A stretch of DNA of 64,000 bases from Sarocladium kiliense (lineage: Eukaryota; Ascomycota; Sordariomycetes; Hypocreales; Sarocladiaceae): the NCBI GenBank assembly GCA_030734395.1, contig JAUZTG010000007.1, positions 463,677 through 527,676 on the forward strand. Direction: 5' to 3'. The notes under the pieces are model-generated. The model had not been told where the DNA came from and ran no database searches. It was given only the letters and a program-made list of their open reading frames with translations. The position numbers and the translations under genes were made by a program. This document shows positions 34,349 to 47,356 of this stretch, piece by piece; the first letter of the stretch is position 1, and every line of letters begins with the position of its first letter.

Positions 34349-37300
34349 GACGGCGAAGTGTTGCTGGGTAGTAAGGTGAGGTCTCGGTGGAGATGTGGGA
34401 ACACAACAAGACAGAATGGCTCAGTTGGGATGAGACCGAGACGGCACGAGGAACCGAGCAACCAAGAGGGATATTTATACTTGAGAAACACAACAACAAG
34501 ACTGACGATGGGTGTAAACGAGCACCAAGATCATGGACGGAGGACGGGGGACCGGGTGTGTTATATACCCAAAGCAAGCGTGTATTAAGAAACACTCTGA
34601 CGGAGACAGCTAAGGCGACTAGGCATTTGAACCAGGGTCCTGAGTTAGTATCAGCAGACGAGCGACGTTGGCAGGGAGAAACGCAAGAGTACGCAACAGA
34701 ACAGTCACAGCACAAGCACAGTGGCTAACAGCACCGTCGAGCCGTTGGGAGCTGGTCCCGCATCGGACCGTTGTGGCCGTGGAATTGAACAGGCCAGCAA
34801 CAAAGGCGAGGTTCCAGCCCTGAGTGGGCGGAGAGAAGACAAAGCACGCACAACGGCGTCGATGGCGGTGGGAGGGGTAAAGGGTCGAGAGGGACGGGGC
34901 CTTGCAGGACGAAGCATTGAGGTGGAGAGGAGACAGAGATGGAGGGGGGTCACGATGGGCGGAAGAAGGGCAGGCTACACGCCCCCTGTGGCTACAGCGG
35001 TCGGTCAGAACATGGGATGTCCCAGGCTATTGGGGAGTGCTTTGGCCAATGAGAGCAAGCCACCGGTAGAAGTACGGCTAGGTGTCGCTGATGTAAGCAT
35101 ACGTCACATTTCTTATTGGACAGCTGCCAGTGACCGCTCGCTTGCTTCACCCACACCCTGGAGATTCGTGTTCTCTACTTCTTCCCAGACACTCACGCAC
35201 ATCCTTCGCCGTCCTCACCTCGCAGAGCCGCTCGTTGCGGTTTGCCTCTAATTACGCACTTCGACACATCCAGCCGCGGTGCCCATGGATATCCAGAACA
35301 CCATCTGTTTGTGTCTCACGCCTCGCACTATCGATACATCTGACAGGGTCCTGCACTGTACCCGTCACATCGTAGCACATCTGCCCGTAGCCTCGTCTAG
35401 AAGAATGCCTATCTATCCGCACTTGGGCCTCGTCAGAGCAGCCCATTCAAAATTCAGAAGTTCGTTCATCCCTGTTGTCAAGGTCTCAGGTACAGTGCAA
35501 TGCACCTTTCTTTGCCTACCCCCATCCAGGGATTCTCCAACAGGTTCTCCTCACCAGCCGTTCTCGCCTGGTCTCAGGCACTCTTGTCAAGATGATGCTT
35601 AAACTTGTGCCCTATACTCTCTCTCTATTATACACTACCTGCTAGTTTCGTTTTCGTCCGAGTGAGGGTAATCCTGGATCCGCTCGGCTGGGCGCATGAC
35701 GATACCATAGCGCCATTCTGTGCTTCGCCGTCGATTCAAGAAACCGTCGGGTCAGAAGAAAGCCACACGGGCACTCCGCCGTGTGATCGGCATCACATTT
35801 CCCCGCCGTCAAAGCACTGCGGAGCATGTCAAGAGACTCAGTTCACAAGCGCAAGCCCAGGCCTGCATTACATCGGAGCGACAAGGGTCCAAGGATCTGT
35901 TTCGTTTCCCACGCTTCGACACACCCCGGCAACCCCACGTCGGGGTACCAGGGCGAGTGGCTTCACCGCCCACACGCACCTCCGTCAAGCTCTAGCCATG
36001 CACGCCCCATCGCTAAGGCTTCGCTGCTTCCGAGTGCCAATTCGAGAAGACGGCCCGTCTTTCCGACTGACCAACTAGCTCCGTTGAAAACTGGTGGACG
36101 ACCCTTCTTCGAAATTCTTCGACGCCCTAACATCGAAGTAGGCAATCTCAATGCCATTCGCACTCATCAAGAGGTCTAGGGGGCCCTTTCGGGCATAACA
36201 AAACCTCGCATGCCAGCTCCACCTGGAGTTCGGCACCTTGCAGGGAATGCCCTCGCAGTGCTTCGGATGTTGAGGCATCTCAGGCCAAGCAAGGGTTGAT
36301 CCCGCTATTGCTCGCCATCGTCACTCGATCTGGCTTCTCACTCCCACCATTATGATCGTTGCAGTGCATCACCCGGTTCCCCACGTTCGGGTGGCTCGTA
36401 ACGCTGAGCGTGACCACGCGTATATTACCTGTCTAAGCTCAGACGACTCACATCGCACATCTCGACCTTAGCCTGTTCAACGACCCCATACCGCTCTCCT
36501 GTTATTGGGCAGTGTTCAACTTGACTTTGCTGTTCTTATCAGCCAGCGAGCTCGGCTGGAATAAATGCTTCCAGAGACCCCCACCTAGGCGCAGCAATGT
36601 TTGAGCTGGTTCTTCACGATCCCTGGCAATGATGCCATCAAATGCACAGTTCCCGCGGCCGTGCAGTACACTGCGGCGAGTACAGATCCTCGTTGCTTTG
36701 GCGAAAGGTCGTACTACATACGCAAGTAATGCACCCTGCACGTCGGTACAGGGTCCGCGTTCAACGTTCAGGCAACCTGCGGGCGTAGGACAAGTGTCCC
36801 TTACTAGCTCTTTAATTGATCTTCGCTACAATGTTGGGCGCAGGCTATCTGCCGTAGAATCTCCCCGAGACACTAATCCTTTGGAGCTGCTGCACGTATA
36901 GAGCACCTCATACATGTGACAGACCGAGCATAGCAGCACACCCCTTGGATGTTCACCCCTCTTCCAAAGGTAGTCTTCATTTTCCACGAACCGCTGAGGC
37001 GGCTTTCAATTGCAGCCGGCCGATCATCCATGCCGTTGCTTACCAAGAAACCCTTCCCCGACCCTCCTAGTTGCTCTAAGAAGCATGCCTGCCGAGGTCC
37101 AGCACCATCCTGCTGGGCATCCCCAAGCATATCCGGCCCAGCGCTCACCTGTTTCAAGTTCAGCATGCTGTGAGTTTACCCCAACTTTCTCCAACGGACC
37201 CCTCTCTTTCGTCCCGCAGACGCGCCGCGCCCGTCTTCCGCTTGCTGCTTGCAGCTTACTTGAGTCCCCTTCCGTGTTTCGCATCTGCTTTTACTTTCTT

Positions 37301-37833
37301 TTCGATGAACCGATCTCCGGGCAACAGCACAGTACGCCATGTGCCAGTACACCAGCTCTTTCATTTGCCGAAACTATGCCTCTCTGGGAATGCAACAATT
37401 TTGAATGTCACATCATGCCAGATCAGCCTGCTTTCGTGCGAGAAGGCACGGCGTCCTTCTCTTCTGGGTAATAAGTGCTACCATCTTTTCCGAACGCTCG
37501 AGATTGGGATATACTGTCCGTCTCGGGCCGTACTTCTCCTTTGATGAAAGCAGGGTTGCAGTATTGAACTGAATGCCCAAGCCAAAAAGTCAGTGGAATA
37601 TGTGTGAAAGGATCCCGACTCGTGGTTAAATGTCTTCTTGCGTCCGTCACCGTTTTTCGTACCCTGGTCAAATATTGTGAGGCGCGCGTGGTAGCCACGG
37701 TGATACCACAAATACGGTTTCAGGCGCCACAAATATGGCCGAAAAGCCTCAATCTGGGATCATCCGAAGACGAAGAAAATTGGTTTCCTGAGGCATGAAG
37801 TTATTTCGGGCACACTGCGAAGAAGCAATCCGG
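34349..37833. other. Long interval with no gene recognised
   Basis: About 3.5 kb between the start of the GH1 gene and the 3' end of the GFA-type gene. Base composition is like its surroundings. Many short open frames exist on both strands, mostly starting with non-ATG codons or lacking any recognisable pattern. An arginine-rich frame around 35720-36180 is the only stretch that might be an exon; I cannot connect it to anything. No tRNA, repeat or transposon relic was seen. Confidence 0.4.
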
Positions 37834-38668
37834 TTATTGCCTCAGTTGCTGAGGCTGTTGCTGGTCTCCAGCCACGGCTGCCTCGCCGTCATCCCGGTCC
37901 TGCATCTTTCGCTTGCTCGGCGTCGAAGGACCTCCAGTGCCACCCGACATGTTTACATCGTCGTCACCATCGGCCCCGTCGTCCGCGAACTCAACGATTT
38001 CCCACTCTATAGTGACATCTCCACCGCCGGGGGAGCGCTGGATTCCATGAGTGCGGCGCATTCGGCCCAGGCGAGTCCCTTCAACCATACTGTCGAACCA
38101 GGGTACACCATATGATTGCCTCAGCGCGGTAGTTCTGTCGTTACGCGAGGCAGCTGTATCGAGACCGGGGGACGAGTTGTTATCGGTCGAGGAGGTGTCG
38201 TCAATCAGGCCCATGTCCTCTAGATCACGGAGATCTTCTCGGACGAGGCTACCTAGAGTGATGTTGATGAATTCAGCCTCCGTTTGTGGCTGCTCGGACC
38301 AGTAGGATAGTGGAGTTCCGCAGTAGCCGCAGAAGTGTCTCTTGGAATAGGATCGACTGGGGTGAGTGTAGACGCGACGGATGAGAGCATGGGTCTCATC
38401 CTGATAGTGTGCGTAGGTTGTGCTATGGTACCATGATAGAGGAACGCGAATGTACGCCGCCAGGGGTGTGGCGAGAGGGATCTCTGTGATTACTAGTTAG
38501 AATCTGTGGTTTTGCACAGTCGAGGGTTCGGACGAAGGGTGGCTTACGGTGTTCCGGCTCAGTGTTGAAATGTACCTCCGCTTCAGCGACGCTCTGTTCG
38601 GGAATGGCAATGATATATCGATTGCGGCCGCATTGGCAAGCACCGCGAAGGGGTCTCAATGCGCTCAT
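37834..38668 (-). CDS. GFA / CENP-V-type zinc-binding protein
   Basis: Member of the glutathione-dependent formaldehyde-activating (GFA) fold family; most members have unknown substrates. Exons 38668-38548 and 38483-37834 join in frame to 256 residues across a 64-nt intron. Zinc ligands are visible as GACQCGRNRY at the N-terminus (C11, C13) and HFCGYCGTPLSYW in the second exon. AAYIRVPLSWYHSTTYAHYQ resembles the middle beta strands. The C-terminal third is rich in Asp, Gly, Ser and Gln, ending QQQPQQLRQ, and is longer than in bacterial members. Start is the ATG at 38668. Fold call is firm; enzymatic function is not implied. Confidence 0.85.
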
Positions 38669-39842
38669 GGTGATGCGATGTTGCGGGGTGCTCGGGATGG
38701 TTCGATGTATGAGCAGCTCGTTTAGTTAGCTGTTCGATGGGAACGTCTGCGATTCTAGCGACGGGGCAGAGAAACTGATCAAAGTGAACTCAACGAGAAC
38801 GTAGGGGAGGTCAAGAGAAGAAATCTTCTGCATGTAGTGAAATGGAGGGGAAAGCTGTCGCTCGTTCGTTCGCTGGGGGAATGGAAGTGACGACACTGGC
38901 AGCGACGAATTCGGCGATGCTAGAGTGTTCGGTGGGTGGGGCTGGGGAGGCCTATGAAGTTACACGGCGACCCTACCTCTCGTATCCACGGGCGTGTCGG
39001 TGACAGGACTCAAGAACGACATACTAACTGCTCGAGAAAGCACGTAAGGGGCATCGTGGATGAGATATTTTGCGAGCAACATAGGGATCTATGTACAGGT
39101 GTTGTGATCAGGTATTGTGAGAGTGTTGTCCGCGAATAGAGAGGTTACAAGATGAGCCCCACCCAAGACCTCACCAGCTCTCAGTGCTCAGAATGTACTG
39201 ACCGCCTGTTCCTTCTAGCCGCTGTAGAAGCTGCCATTTTCTGGCGCATCAGGCATCGGTCGAGATGAGTTCTTACTTCATTTTGGTCCACGCTCACAAG
39301 GATGGAGTCATGACACATAGTAGCCGACAGGGGTCGAGAGCGCCTGAAGCAGAGTTGCCACCCTGTACGGGCGGACCTGGAAGCCAAACACTTCAACCAC
39401 TTCACTTTGAGCGCTTCAGGGAACACAATCAGTAGCGATTAAATTGGCGCATTCCATTGATTTCTGGGCAGTCACATTCTCTTCACCATCGTCTGCGAAA
39501 TCTCCTAGTGTCTCAAATAGAAAGTGCTTAAGCTTCAATCCAACGATACAATTTGGGAAACGAAAAGCATAGGCAACGAGCTTACCACTAAGCGTCCACT
39601 GCGTGACCTTTGATTCAAGGAAACGAAACAAATACACATATAGTCTGTTTGCTAGTTTTTGGACCAAACAAAGGCTCCCAGACGTTAACACAAAGTGGTC
39701 GAAGCTTCTACTCAAGTGAACATGAGATACTCTGTCGGGGATGCCAGAGCAGAGTAAATAAGATCGTACTCAATGCTCTCATACCGGGCAAGGCCCTCTC
39801 TTCCCTTTCCTTTATTATCATATGTAACATTGTTCTATACCT
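38669..39842. other. Intergenic, GFA-type gene / aldo-keto relic
   Basis: About 1.2 kb between divergent genes. No supported gene or RNA; open frames here are short and without pattern. Confidence 0.5.
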
Positions 39843-40953
39843 ATGCCAGCAGCATCAAAGGAAGACGAAAGTCTCTCAAGCATATCTGCGTCTTTGGGTA
39901 CTGAATACCGAACTGTGCACTTACCCTCCCACGGAATGAGCAAGATGAGCGAACATGACTGGCCAGATCAGCCACCAAAAGACATCTCAGGCAGAATTAA
40001 GATACCCGGAAGCGAAAAGTACATTCCCGCCATCGGGCTTGGAACCTGGCATTATGACGAAGATGGCCAAAGTCGTAGCTCGCCTAAACCTGCTCCTGAA
40101 CCCAGGAAAGAAGGCTTCGTAGGCCACGTCGACATGGCCGGCGGCATATGCCAACTCGCGCTGGACCTGGGCTACCTCCAGTTCGACACAGCGAGTTCTT
40201 ACCGCACTGAGCAGGGGGTTTTAACTGCAGTTGAGTATCACACTGTGCCACGAGCGGAAGTGTTCATCACAACCAAGGTTGAGAGACTCGGGCACACTGC
40301 GGAGGAGTCAAGAGAGATATTGCTGCAGGTTACTGCCACTGCGGGTGGTGGCAGCGGATATGTTGACTTGCTTCTCATTGATGCACAAATGGCGGACTCT
40401 AAGTCGAGGAGACAGATAATGTGGCTTGAGATGGAAAAGGTATACGAGGAAGGGAAGGCGAAGTGAATTAGTGTGAGCAACTACTCTTCAGCTGATATCA
40501 TTGAGCTAAGCGAGTACGCCAATGAGCTACCTCATGTCAACCAGCTCCCAGTAAGCGCCCCTCGACCTTCCACCTCTTCTAAAGCATGCGGATACTAACA
40601 TTGTCTTCTCTTAGATGAATCTCTGGTACCCCAACGATGATACAGTGGCGCTCTGTCACAACCTTAAGATCATCGTCCAAGCAGCAAGTCCCTTCCATAA
40701 CGGTCGGCTCCTGAAGGATCTGGTTGTCAGAGCCATAGCAAGCAGACACAAACGGCCCACAGCCCAAATTCTGCTCCGTTGGAGCCTTCAGAATGGCTGT
40801 GTGCCGTTGCCGAGGAGCAGAGACCCGAGGCACCTAGAGGAAAATCTCCAGACACTGGATTTCGAATTGACGGATTGCCAAATGGGGATGCTGGATCGTC
40901 TAGATCTTGCGACTCGGGGCGAAGGGACGCAAATCTTCGACGCTCTCACATGA
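39843..40953 (+). pseudogene. Aldo-keto reductase gene with one premature stop
   Basis: NAD(P)H-dependent carbonyl reductase fold. Segment 39843-40550 and exon 40615-40953 are joined by a good 64-nt intron with a CTAAC branch site. Family pattern is clear: IPAIGLGTWHY, LGYLQFDTASSYRTEQGV (Asp and catalytic Tyr region), VFITTKV, YVDLLLID, EEGKAK, ISVSNYS, RPTAQILLRWSLQNGCVPLPRS and LDFELTDCQMGMLDRL. A TGA at 40464-40466 interrupts the frame exactly between EEGKAK and ISVSNYS, where working enzymes carry an ordinary residue. No frameshift or other stop is present. The N-terminal part also has an unusual 30-residue insertion after GTWHY. A single stop suggests recent loss, a strain-specific allele or a sequence error. 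Start could be 39843 or the ATG at 39936. Its end lies 23 nt from the convergent acyl-CoA synthetase. Confidence 0.75.
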
Positions 40954-40976
40954 CCAATCCGGTTCCTAGACTAAAT

Positions 40977-42906
40977 CTAGGACGAGCCTTCGTCATCGAG
41001 GTCACGCAGGTCATTCTTCTTGATCTTCCCTGTACTGGTCTTGGGCAGCTCCTTCACAACACGCACTTCCTTCGGCACCATGAAGCTGCTGATTCGGCTT
41101 TCTGACTTGGCCCAGTTGATGACATCGTCGCCGGTGAGGTTCTTCCCTTCTTTGACTGTCACATACGCTTTTGGCACCTCACCCCACTTGGGATGGACCA
41201 CGGCAACGACACCTGCCTCCAAGACGTCGGGGTGCTCGACAAGCATACTCTCCAAGGCTACTGAAGAGATGTTCTCGCCACCAGAGATGATGATATCCTT
41301 GGCCCGGTCGAAGATTTGGGCACTGCCGTCGGGATGCCATACTGCCAGATCACCAGAATGGAGGCCGCCACCAGCGAAGAGCTTTCTCGTTGCTACAGGA
41401 TCCTTGTAATAGCCCTTGGCACAGCCGTTGCCGAAGAATACGATCTCGCCGATCTCTTTGCCGTTCTTCTCCACATCGATGAAGACACCTTCAGGCTGAT
41501 CTTGCTTAATGATTCGGATGGGGAGGCTGGTAATGAAGCCGTGTCCCTGGCGAGCCATCTTGCCGCATCTTTCCGCTTCCGAGAGACCGTCCCATTCGGG
41601 CATGTGATATGACTTGGTCAGGGGACCATACGTTTCTACTCTCAGATCAGTTGTAATTCGTAAGGCAATCAAGCGAATCTCCCGGTGCCTACCTGTCAGA
41701 CCATAAACGTGAACTGGTTGAAGATTGTACTTGGACTAAAGAGCACTGTCAGCCGAACGTCCCCTTGAGTAGCTCCTGATATAACACACCATCTGGGCAA
41801 AAAGGTAAGCTGTGGGAGGGCTAGCGGCAACGGTGACCCGGACAGGATTCGGTAGTCGCTCGGCTTCCTTTGCGGCCACCAGTAAAGTGTTGACGGTCGG
41901 TGCAGCGTTGAAATGAGTGATCTTCAACTCCTTGAGGAACTTCCATATAAGCGGATAATCGATCTTTCGCAAGCAAACATTCAGGCCACGCTGCGCGACA
42001 ACAGCCCAGGGGAAAGTCCAACCCATGGCGTGGAACCTACACACAAAGTCAGAGAAGACCATATGTAAATCATGTCAGGAGAAGACTCACATTGGAAGTG
42101 TCCAGAGATACCTGCATCGCCCGCCTATGAGTTCTGACTCGATAATGTTGCCCATTGCGGCCATGTAAGCTCCTCGGTGAGTGTAGATGACGCCCTTTGG
42201 ACGCGAGGTCGTGCCAGAAGTGAAAGGGATGGCGATCATCTCATCTTCGTTATCAGCATGATGATGCAGCTTATCCCAGCCATGCCCGCCCTGCTCGCGA
42301 TCGTAGACGTAGCCTTCTTGAATAGCTTCGTCATATGGGCCTTGTGGATCGCTATCAGAAGTCCCTCTGTCCTACCGCAATGTGAGCACCCGATTTCAGG
42401 TAGTCAATGGCAGAGCGTTGACTTACGAGGTCTACCAATAGATGAATATTGGGGTGCTTGGCCTTGAGGTCATCCAGCAGGTGCATGAATTCCTCATCGA
42501 CAAGCACACATTCGACATCGGCATATGTCAGGATATATGTGATGTCGTCGGGCTTCAATCTGTAGTTCACAGGCACAACTACACCTCCAGCTGCAGGAAT
42601 ACCGTAGATCGCTTCAAGAAAAGCTGGCGTGTTTGGCGCTAGGATGCCAACTCGCTTGAACCCATGCTTCTTGAGGTAGTAAGCCAACCCCCGAGCCCGA
42701 TCGGCGGTTTGAGCATAGTTTCGCTGAACGGTTGCACCAGCGGCATTGACGTGGTAGACGGCGTCAGCAGTAGGTTCGATGGCTGCGGCGCGTTGGAGGA
42801 AGAAGGTTGGCGACAAATGATGAATATGAGGTGGAGGATTCGAGGAGGTGGAGGTTGGGCGGAGATGGTTGAGGATAGATTTGATACGGGACGGTGGAGA
42901 AGACAT
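40977..42906 (-). CDS. AMP-forming acyl-CoA synthetase with N-terminal PTS2
   Basis: Activates a carboxylic acid with ATP and joins it to CoA. Exons 42906-42427, 42371-42091, 42036-41790, 41735-41693 and 41638-40977 join in frame to 570 residues. The AMP-binding signature PFTSGTTSRPKGVIYTHRG, the HAMGWTFPW stretch, the adenylate loop (VYGLTVETYGP, across the last splice), GDLAVWHPDGSAQIFDRAKDIIISGGENIS and the C-terminal catalytic Lys in KTSTGKIKK are all present. Residues 7-15 (RIKSILNHL) match the PTS2 peroxisomal signal (R/K)(L/V/I)x5(H/Q)(L/A) exactly. The family resembles fungal and plant medium-chain or aromatic acid ligases (AAE type); substrate cannot be assigned. The fourth exon is only 43 nt. 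Confidence 0.92.
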
Positions 42907-44561
42907 GGCGACTCGGGAGCTACTCAGATGAGCAACGGCGCTTCTGGAGATGACGTAGATTGAGACAGTGGAAGAAGAAGAGACAACTGAGGGATGTTAG
43001 GACTGAGGGTGAGAAGTACGCGATGAAGAAGAGACTGAGGGGAAGATTGGGAAACGAGGGAGGGCAGCGGTTGAACTAGATTAAAAGGCTAGAGACAGCC
43101 CCATCAACGGGGAAACGGAGGTTCATGATGGTGGAGGAGAAGACCTCGGATGAAGCTGGGGGTGGAGAGCTGAAGCGGCTTTGGGGTTCGCGATGCAGGG
43201 CTCACAGGACGATGACCGCGGGCCGGGCTGGGGTAGGTTTGGGGGAGTCCGGGGGGAGCTACAGTGGGGTGATGTCGAGGTTGGTGGAGTTAGTCAGTGG
43301 TCTTCAGGGCCGCTGTGGGTTGCTCGAGTCAGGGAGATGGGTAGTCTGCTATCCGCTATCCTCGGTACAGTGGTAGTGCTCGAGCGGCTATTGAAGGATG
43401 TCAATGGATCAGCGAGAGGTTGATAAGCTCCAGGTACCCTACCTTAACCTAGATGCCTACCTAAAGTACCTACATTACCTTGGTAATGAATGAGCGTGCT
43501 GTGGATCTTACCTGAAGGGCTGAAAATAATTGATATGCACGACAGGTCGCGAAGGAACCAAGCAATTGGATACCTTATCTACCAAATCCTACCTCCGTAG
43601 TCAACGGCCCCTTATGCACCTCATCGGACCAGTCCGGAACTAAGCAACCTTGGCTGGATTATCAACGGCATGCACTGGGCACCGGCCATCTAGATGGACC
43701 AAACAATGTCTGCTTGAATGCTGATCTATCCCTCGGAAGGTGACTGGGTGGTTTCCGAGTCTCCTGATCTGCATACAGGTTGTCCCAATCTGAGTACCGA
43801 TGATGGCCCTGGAGATCGGGGTCCACCCAGCCAGGACTCAGCTGTTGACACGATGCCTCGATTCTCGATTCGTGAAGCATGCAAAGCAACAGAAAGACAA
43901 CCCTTGATTCGGCCGGTATCGACTTCACCTGATTTCGCCATGATTTCGCGATATTCCACACGATCACACCCCTACCCTTGACGAAATGCGACCCCTCCTC
44001 TGGATGGACAGCTTATCGTTATCGCGACAGGGAAATGATGTGTTAACTGAGGGAACCCCCGGCCCATCTTCCTTCCTTCGCTTTCTCCTTCAAGGTTCCG
44101 GTCAACGGCCTCAACGGTGTCCTCACTGTGACCCATGAACGACAGCGTGTCCGTCACCATTTCCGTGAAGTGTCATCTTCCATCTGCCACAATTCGTCAC
44201 CTAGCTCCGTCTGGACCCTGGTTTCGCCCACGTCAGAGCCCACGCTTCGTGCCGCACTAGTCCCGCTGCTACTCTTTTGCGCGACGTAACCTCTGGCCTG
44301 ACTTTGACCATCTGCTTCCGGCTCGTCCATAACTCTCGTTAAGCTTCGGAACGCGCCAGCGATTGCATCACCTCTTAATTTGGTCTTCAGTGCGTCCTTT
44401 CTTTGCTTCTAGAGCTCCTAGGGAGCTGCCGGTGAGTCTTGCTTTCTCCTACGCGGCGGACTACCCTGGCGCATTCCAGACAGCCCGAGCCCTTTGCGTC
44501 CGCTGGCAGCTTGCGGCAGAGCTCCTCTGCCTAGACATTCTGCAAGTATCGACTATTGACA
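42907..44561. other. Divergent interval, acyl-CoA synthetase / VPS9 gene
   Basis: About 1.65 kb serving as promoter region for both genes. At 43430-43490 there are several ACCT/AGGT-type repeats. G-rich sequence spans 43100-43330. I see no gene. Confidence 0.5.
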
Positions 44562-46861
44562 ATGATGGTGTATAGCCCTGCACAGCGAATCATGGCTTCA
44601 AAGCCGCCGAGGAAGAATTCCTCGGCTCGCTCCTCCGCGTCCCGCGTACCATCGACTCCGTCAGATCCAAAGGCCAACGAGAACGAACCGCCCAAGCCCT
44701 CTCCGAAGAAGACAACCTCTTTCCAGAGCGACTCGTCAAAGGGAGACAAGATCAGCACTCCTGCGGCGGAAAACGAACGACCCGATGCCTTCGACAACGC
44801 TGAGCAGAGTGACGATGAAGATAACATCGAGATCACCCGGGCTTCCGTCGACCTCGACGAGCTTCCAATAGAGCTTGTACAATTGATAGACAAGTATGCT
44901 ACCCCTGACTTGATCCTGCGTATCAGGCTGACAATGCACCAGCTTCGTGGCGTCCCTAGGCGCGAAAGTTCACTCTGCTCCTCCCAACATCGCCAGACTG
45001 TCGAGCCTCTTCCAGGACTTCTACGCGACAGCTTCTTCACATATCAACACTCACATGGCCACAGTCGCAACTCGTCAGAGTCGCGATGCCTCTCCTGCCC
45101 CATCAGCGTCGTCCATATCATCCGCAGCCAGCAGACTACGAGCTCGTACTACATCCGGCGCCCTAACGACGAAGGAGAAAGAGGCTGAGCAGCAGATGAT
45201 CACGGCAGAAGAGCTGGCAGAGCGCAAACGCGCGCGGAAAGCTTTGGAGGCGCGGAAAGCTTTGCTTGAGGAGATTGTTGAGCGTCGTCTTTGTGAGGGC
45301 ATCTACAACCGGATATACCGTCATCGAAGCACGCAGGATGAGGCTCAAGATGACAAATTGCGCTCCAAGACAGCTGCTCTCGAATTGGTAGGAATTGGAC
45401 CGACAGATCTTGGTATAGACATAGGTCAGGATGAGTCAGGAACCATCTCCGAAGATGTGCAAGAGAAGTCTAAAGAGATTCGCGCGTGGCTGGAAGCAGC
45501 GAGGAAAGACCTCATCCAGATGCACAAAGCAAGATACCCTCTCGGCAAGGTCAACCACCTCAAAGCAGCCCATCGGAGCATTGTCGACACACTTGCTCAC
45601 TTCCACCCTTCCGCGTCGGCCGATGAGATCATGCCGATGCTCATTTACACACTCATCACACTGCCTCCTGAGCATCTGAACGTTATTAGCGACATGCACT
45701 TCATTGAGAACTTCCGGTGGGAGCCAAAACTGACAGGGGAAGCGGCATACTGTCTAACAAACCTCGAAGCCGCAATTAGCTTCCTTCAAACTGTGGACCT
45801 GGCAACACTTCGAGCCGACGAGCTACCATCAGGACCACCTAAGCAGGCTACCGCCGGCGACGGCAAAGCTGAGACCTTCCCTCCGGCTTACCAACAGAGT
45901 CTCACAGAAGCAACACAGAGCGCTGCTGGGACTACCGAGGCGACAGCACTCGCGTCGAAGCCAGCTGGATCTCCGGCTGGTCTGAAGGCAGCGACGGTGC
46001 TGAGAAACCGTCGGCTTAGCGATCTTGTCAATACACCGGCACAAGCCTTCGGTGCCGCAAGTGATGCCGTGATTACGACAGCCGATCAAGGCATCAAAAC
46101 CATATCGAACAGCCTTGGTGATAGCTACAAGTTCCTGCTCGGGAAGCTTCGAGAACATCAGCAAGGACCCAGCCAGTCTATCATCGTGCCACGGACGCTC
46201 GATGACGCTCGGAAGCTTGTCAGCACCCCTCCGCCTGATGAGGATGATGTTGTTGGACCCATCAGCGTGCGAGATCAAACGGACTATCCCAAGCGTCAAA
46301 CATCTCGTGCGGAAGATCGAGTCCTCAGTCTTTTCAATGGTGGCCGTGATCGTAGTGCAGACAGCAGCAGAAGCGCAGGCTCGGCCAAACGCTTCCTCTC
46401 TGCTGACGATGTTACGAAGGCACTGCCCTCTTCACCGGGACAGAATCCCGCGGTGCTTGAACAAATGCGCAACCTGAGTAGTTCATTCAACCCTATGGCT
46501 CGCCTTGGGAACATGGGCCCCTTCCGCGGCTTCGGAAGGAGCGCAGCTACCCCCCCAGTGCCCCCAGCCAAGGACACTGCGAAGCCCGCAGCAGATGGAG
46601 GGGATTTGGCCACCGTAAGTCATCACTTCCGAAACCCATCGACCACTGCATTCTAACCGACGATCTTTTGTACAGGCCTTTCCCGATATCGCCGCGGCAC
46701 TTCCACCGAAGCAGACCCCGAAGATCGCGCCTCCTAACCAAAGATTTATGGAGTTGCAAACACCTGGCGATCTGCGTCTTGGAGAAGTGCTCGATCTTCT
46801 CAAAGACTACCGGCGCCTTGCGAATGCGCTGAAAGGAATGGGCGCTTTCGAGGAGAGATGA
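44562..46861 (+). CDS. VPS9-domain protein (Rab5-type GEF candidate)
   Basis: Proteins with this domain exchange nucleotide on Rab5/Vps21 GTPases in endosomal traffic. Exons 44562-44893, 44943-46614 and 46676-46861 join in frame to 729 residues. The first splice gives LIDNFVASLGAKV; the second intron has a CTAAC branch site. The VPS9 domain lies at about residues 285-397: ARYPLGKVNHLKAAHRSI, then ASADEIMPMLIYTLITLPPEHL and FIENFRW. A helical, charged stretch rich in Glu, Arg and Ala (about 165-205) precedes it. Both ends are Ser/Pro-rich and probably disordered. ATG at 44562, 44565 and 44592 are all in frame; the last has the best context. Domain call is firm; exact Rab partner is inference. 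Confidence 0.88.
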
Positions 46862-47356
46862 GCCTCATGAGCTTGGCGAACCCACAAATTTGGAGACTTA
46901 GGATGCATAAGAGACACCAATCTGTCTATTTGGCGTTCAGGATTACAGGGAGCGTATCTTTTTCGAAAGTGAGAGGAGTAGTCAGTGCCAACCGCATTAC
47001 GGTGCATGGCGCGCCATTGTTCCTTCTGTAGACTAATATTTGTTTGTATACTAAACCCCCCATCGCTCTGGCACAGTGAAATTGAAGTAGCCTTGCATAG
47101 GAAGTGCTTCTGACAGGCGGCTGGAATAGCCCATTAAGCCGGCTCGCGCTTTTATTCCGTCTACAGGTAACCTTCCTACAACCCTTGCCTGATGACGCTC
47201 TTGAGTATGCCGCATCATGCTGGGCTATAGAATACGACGGGCAAGAACCGGGCTGAAACCGAGCATCAGTACACAATCCAACACTAGCAGAGTGGCAAAA
47301 CGCACGACCAACATCAGTGACGATCTCACCCACACTTACTGAGATCTTTCTGTGCC
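46862..47356. other. Intergenic, VPS9 gene / Zn2Cys6 relic
   Basis: About 500 nt containing the VPS9 3' region; it marks the edge of the accessory-looking part of the window. No gene seen. Confidence 0.5.

Noticed and set aside
34361..34715. Upstream extension of the GH1 open frame
   Set aside because: The frame passes through the first intron; the correct N-terminus lies in exon 34348-34275, which restores the family signature.
40464..40469. Programmed readthrough of TGA in the aldo-keto reductase
   Set aside because: Known fungal readthrough contexts favour TGA-CTA; here TGA is followed by ATT, and conserved enzyme sequence lies on both sides, so a disabling mutation is more likely.
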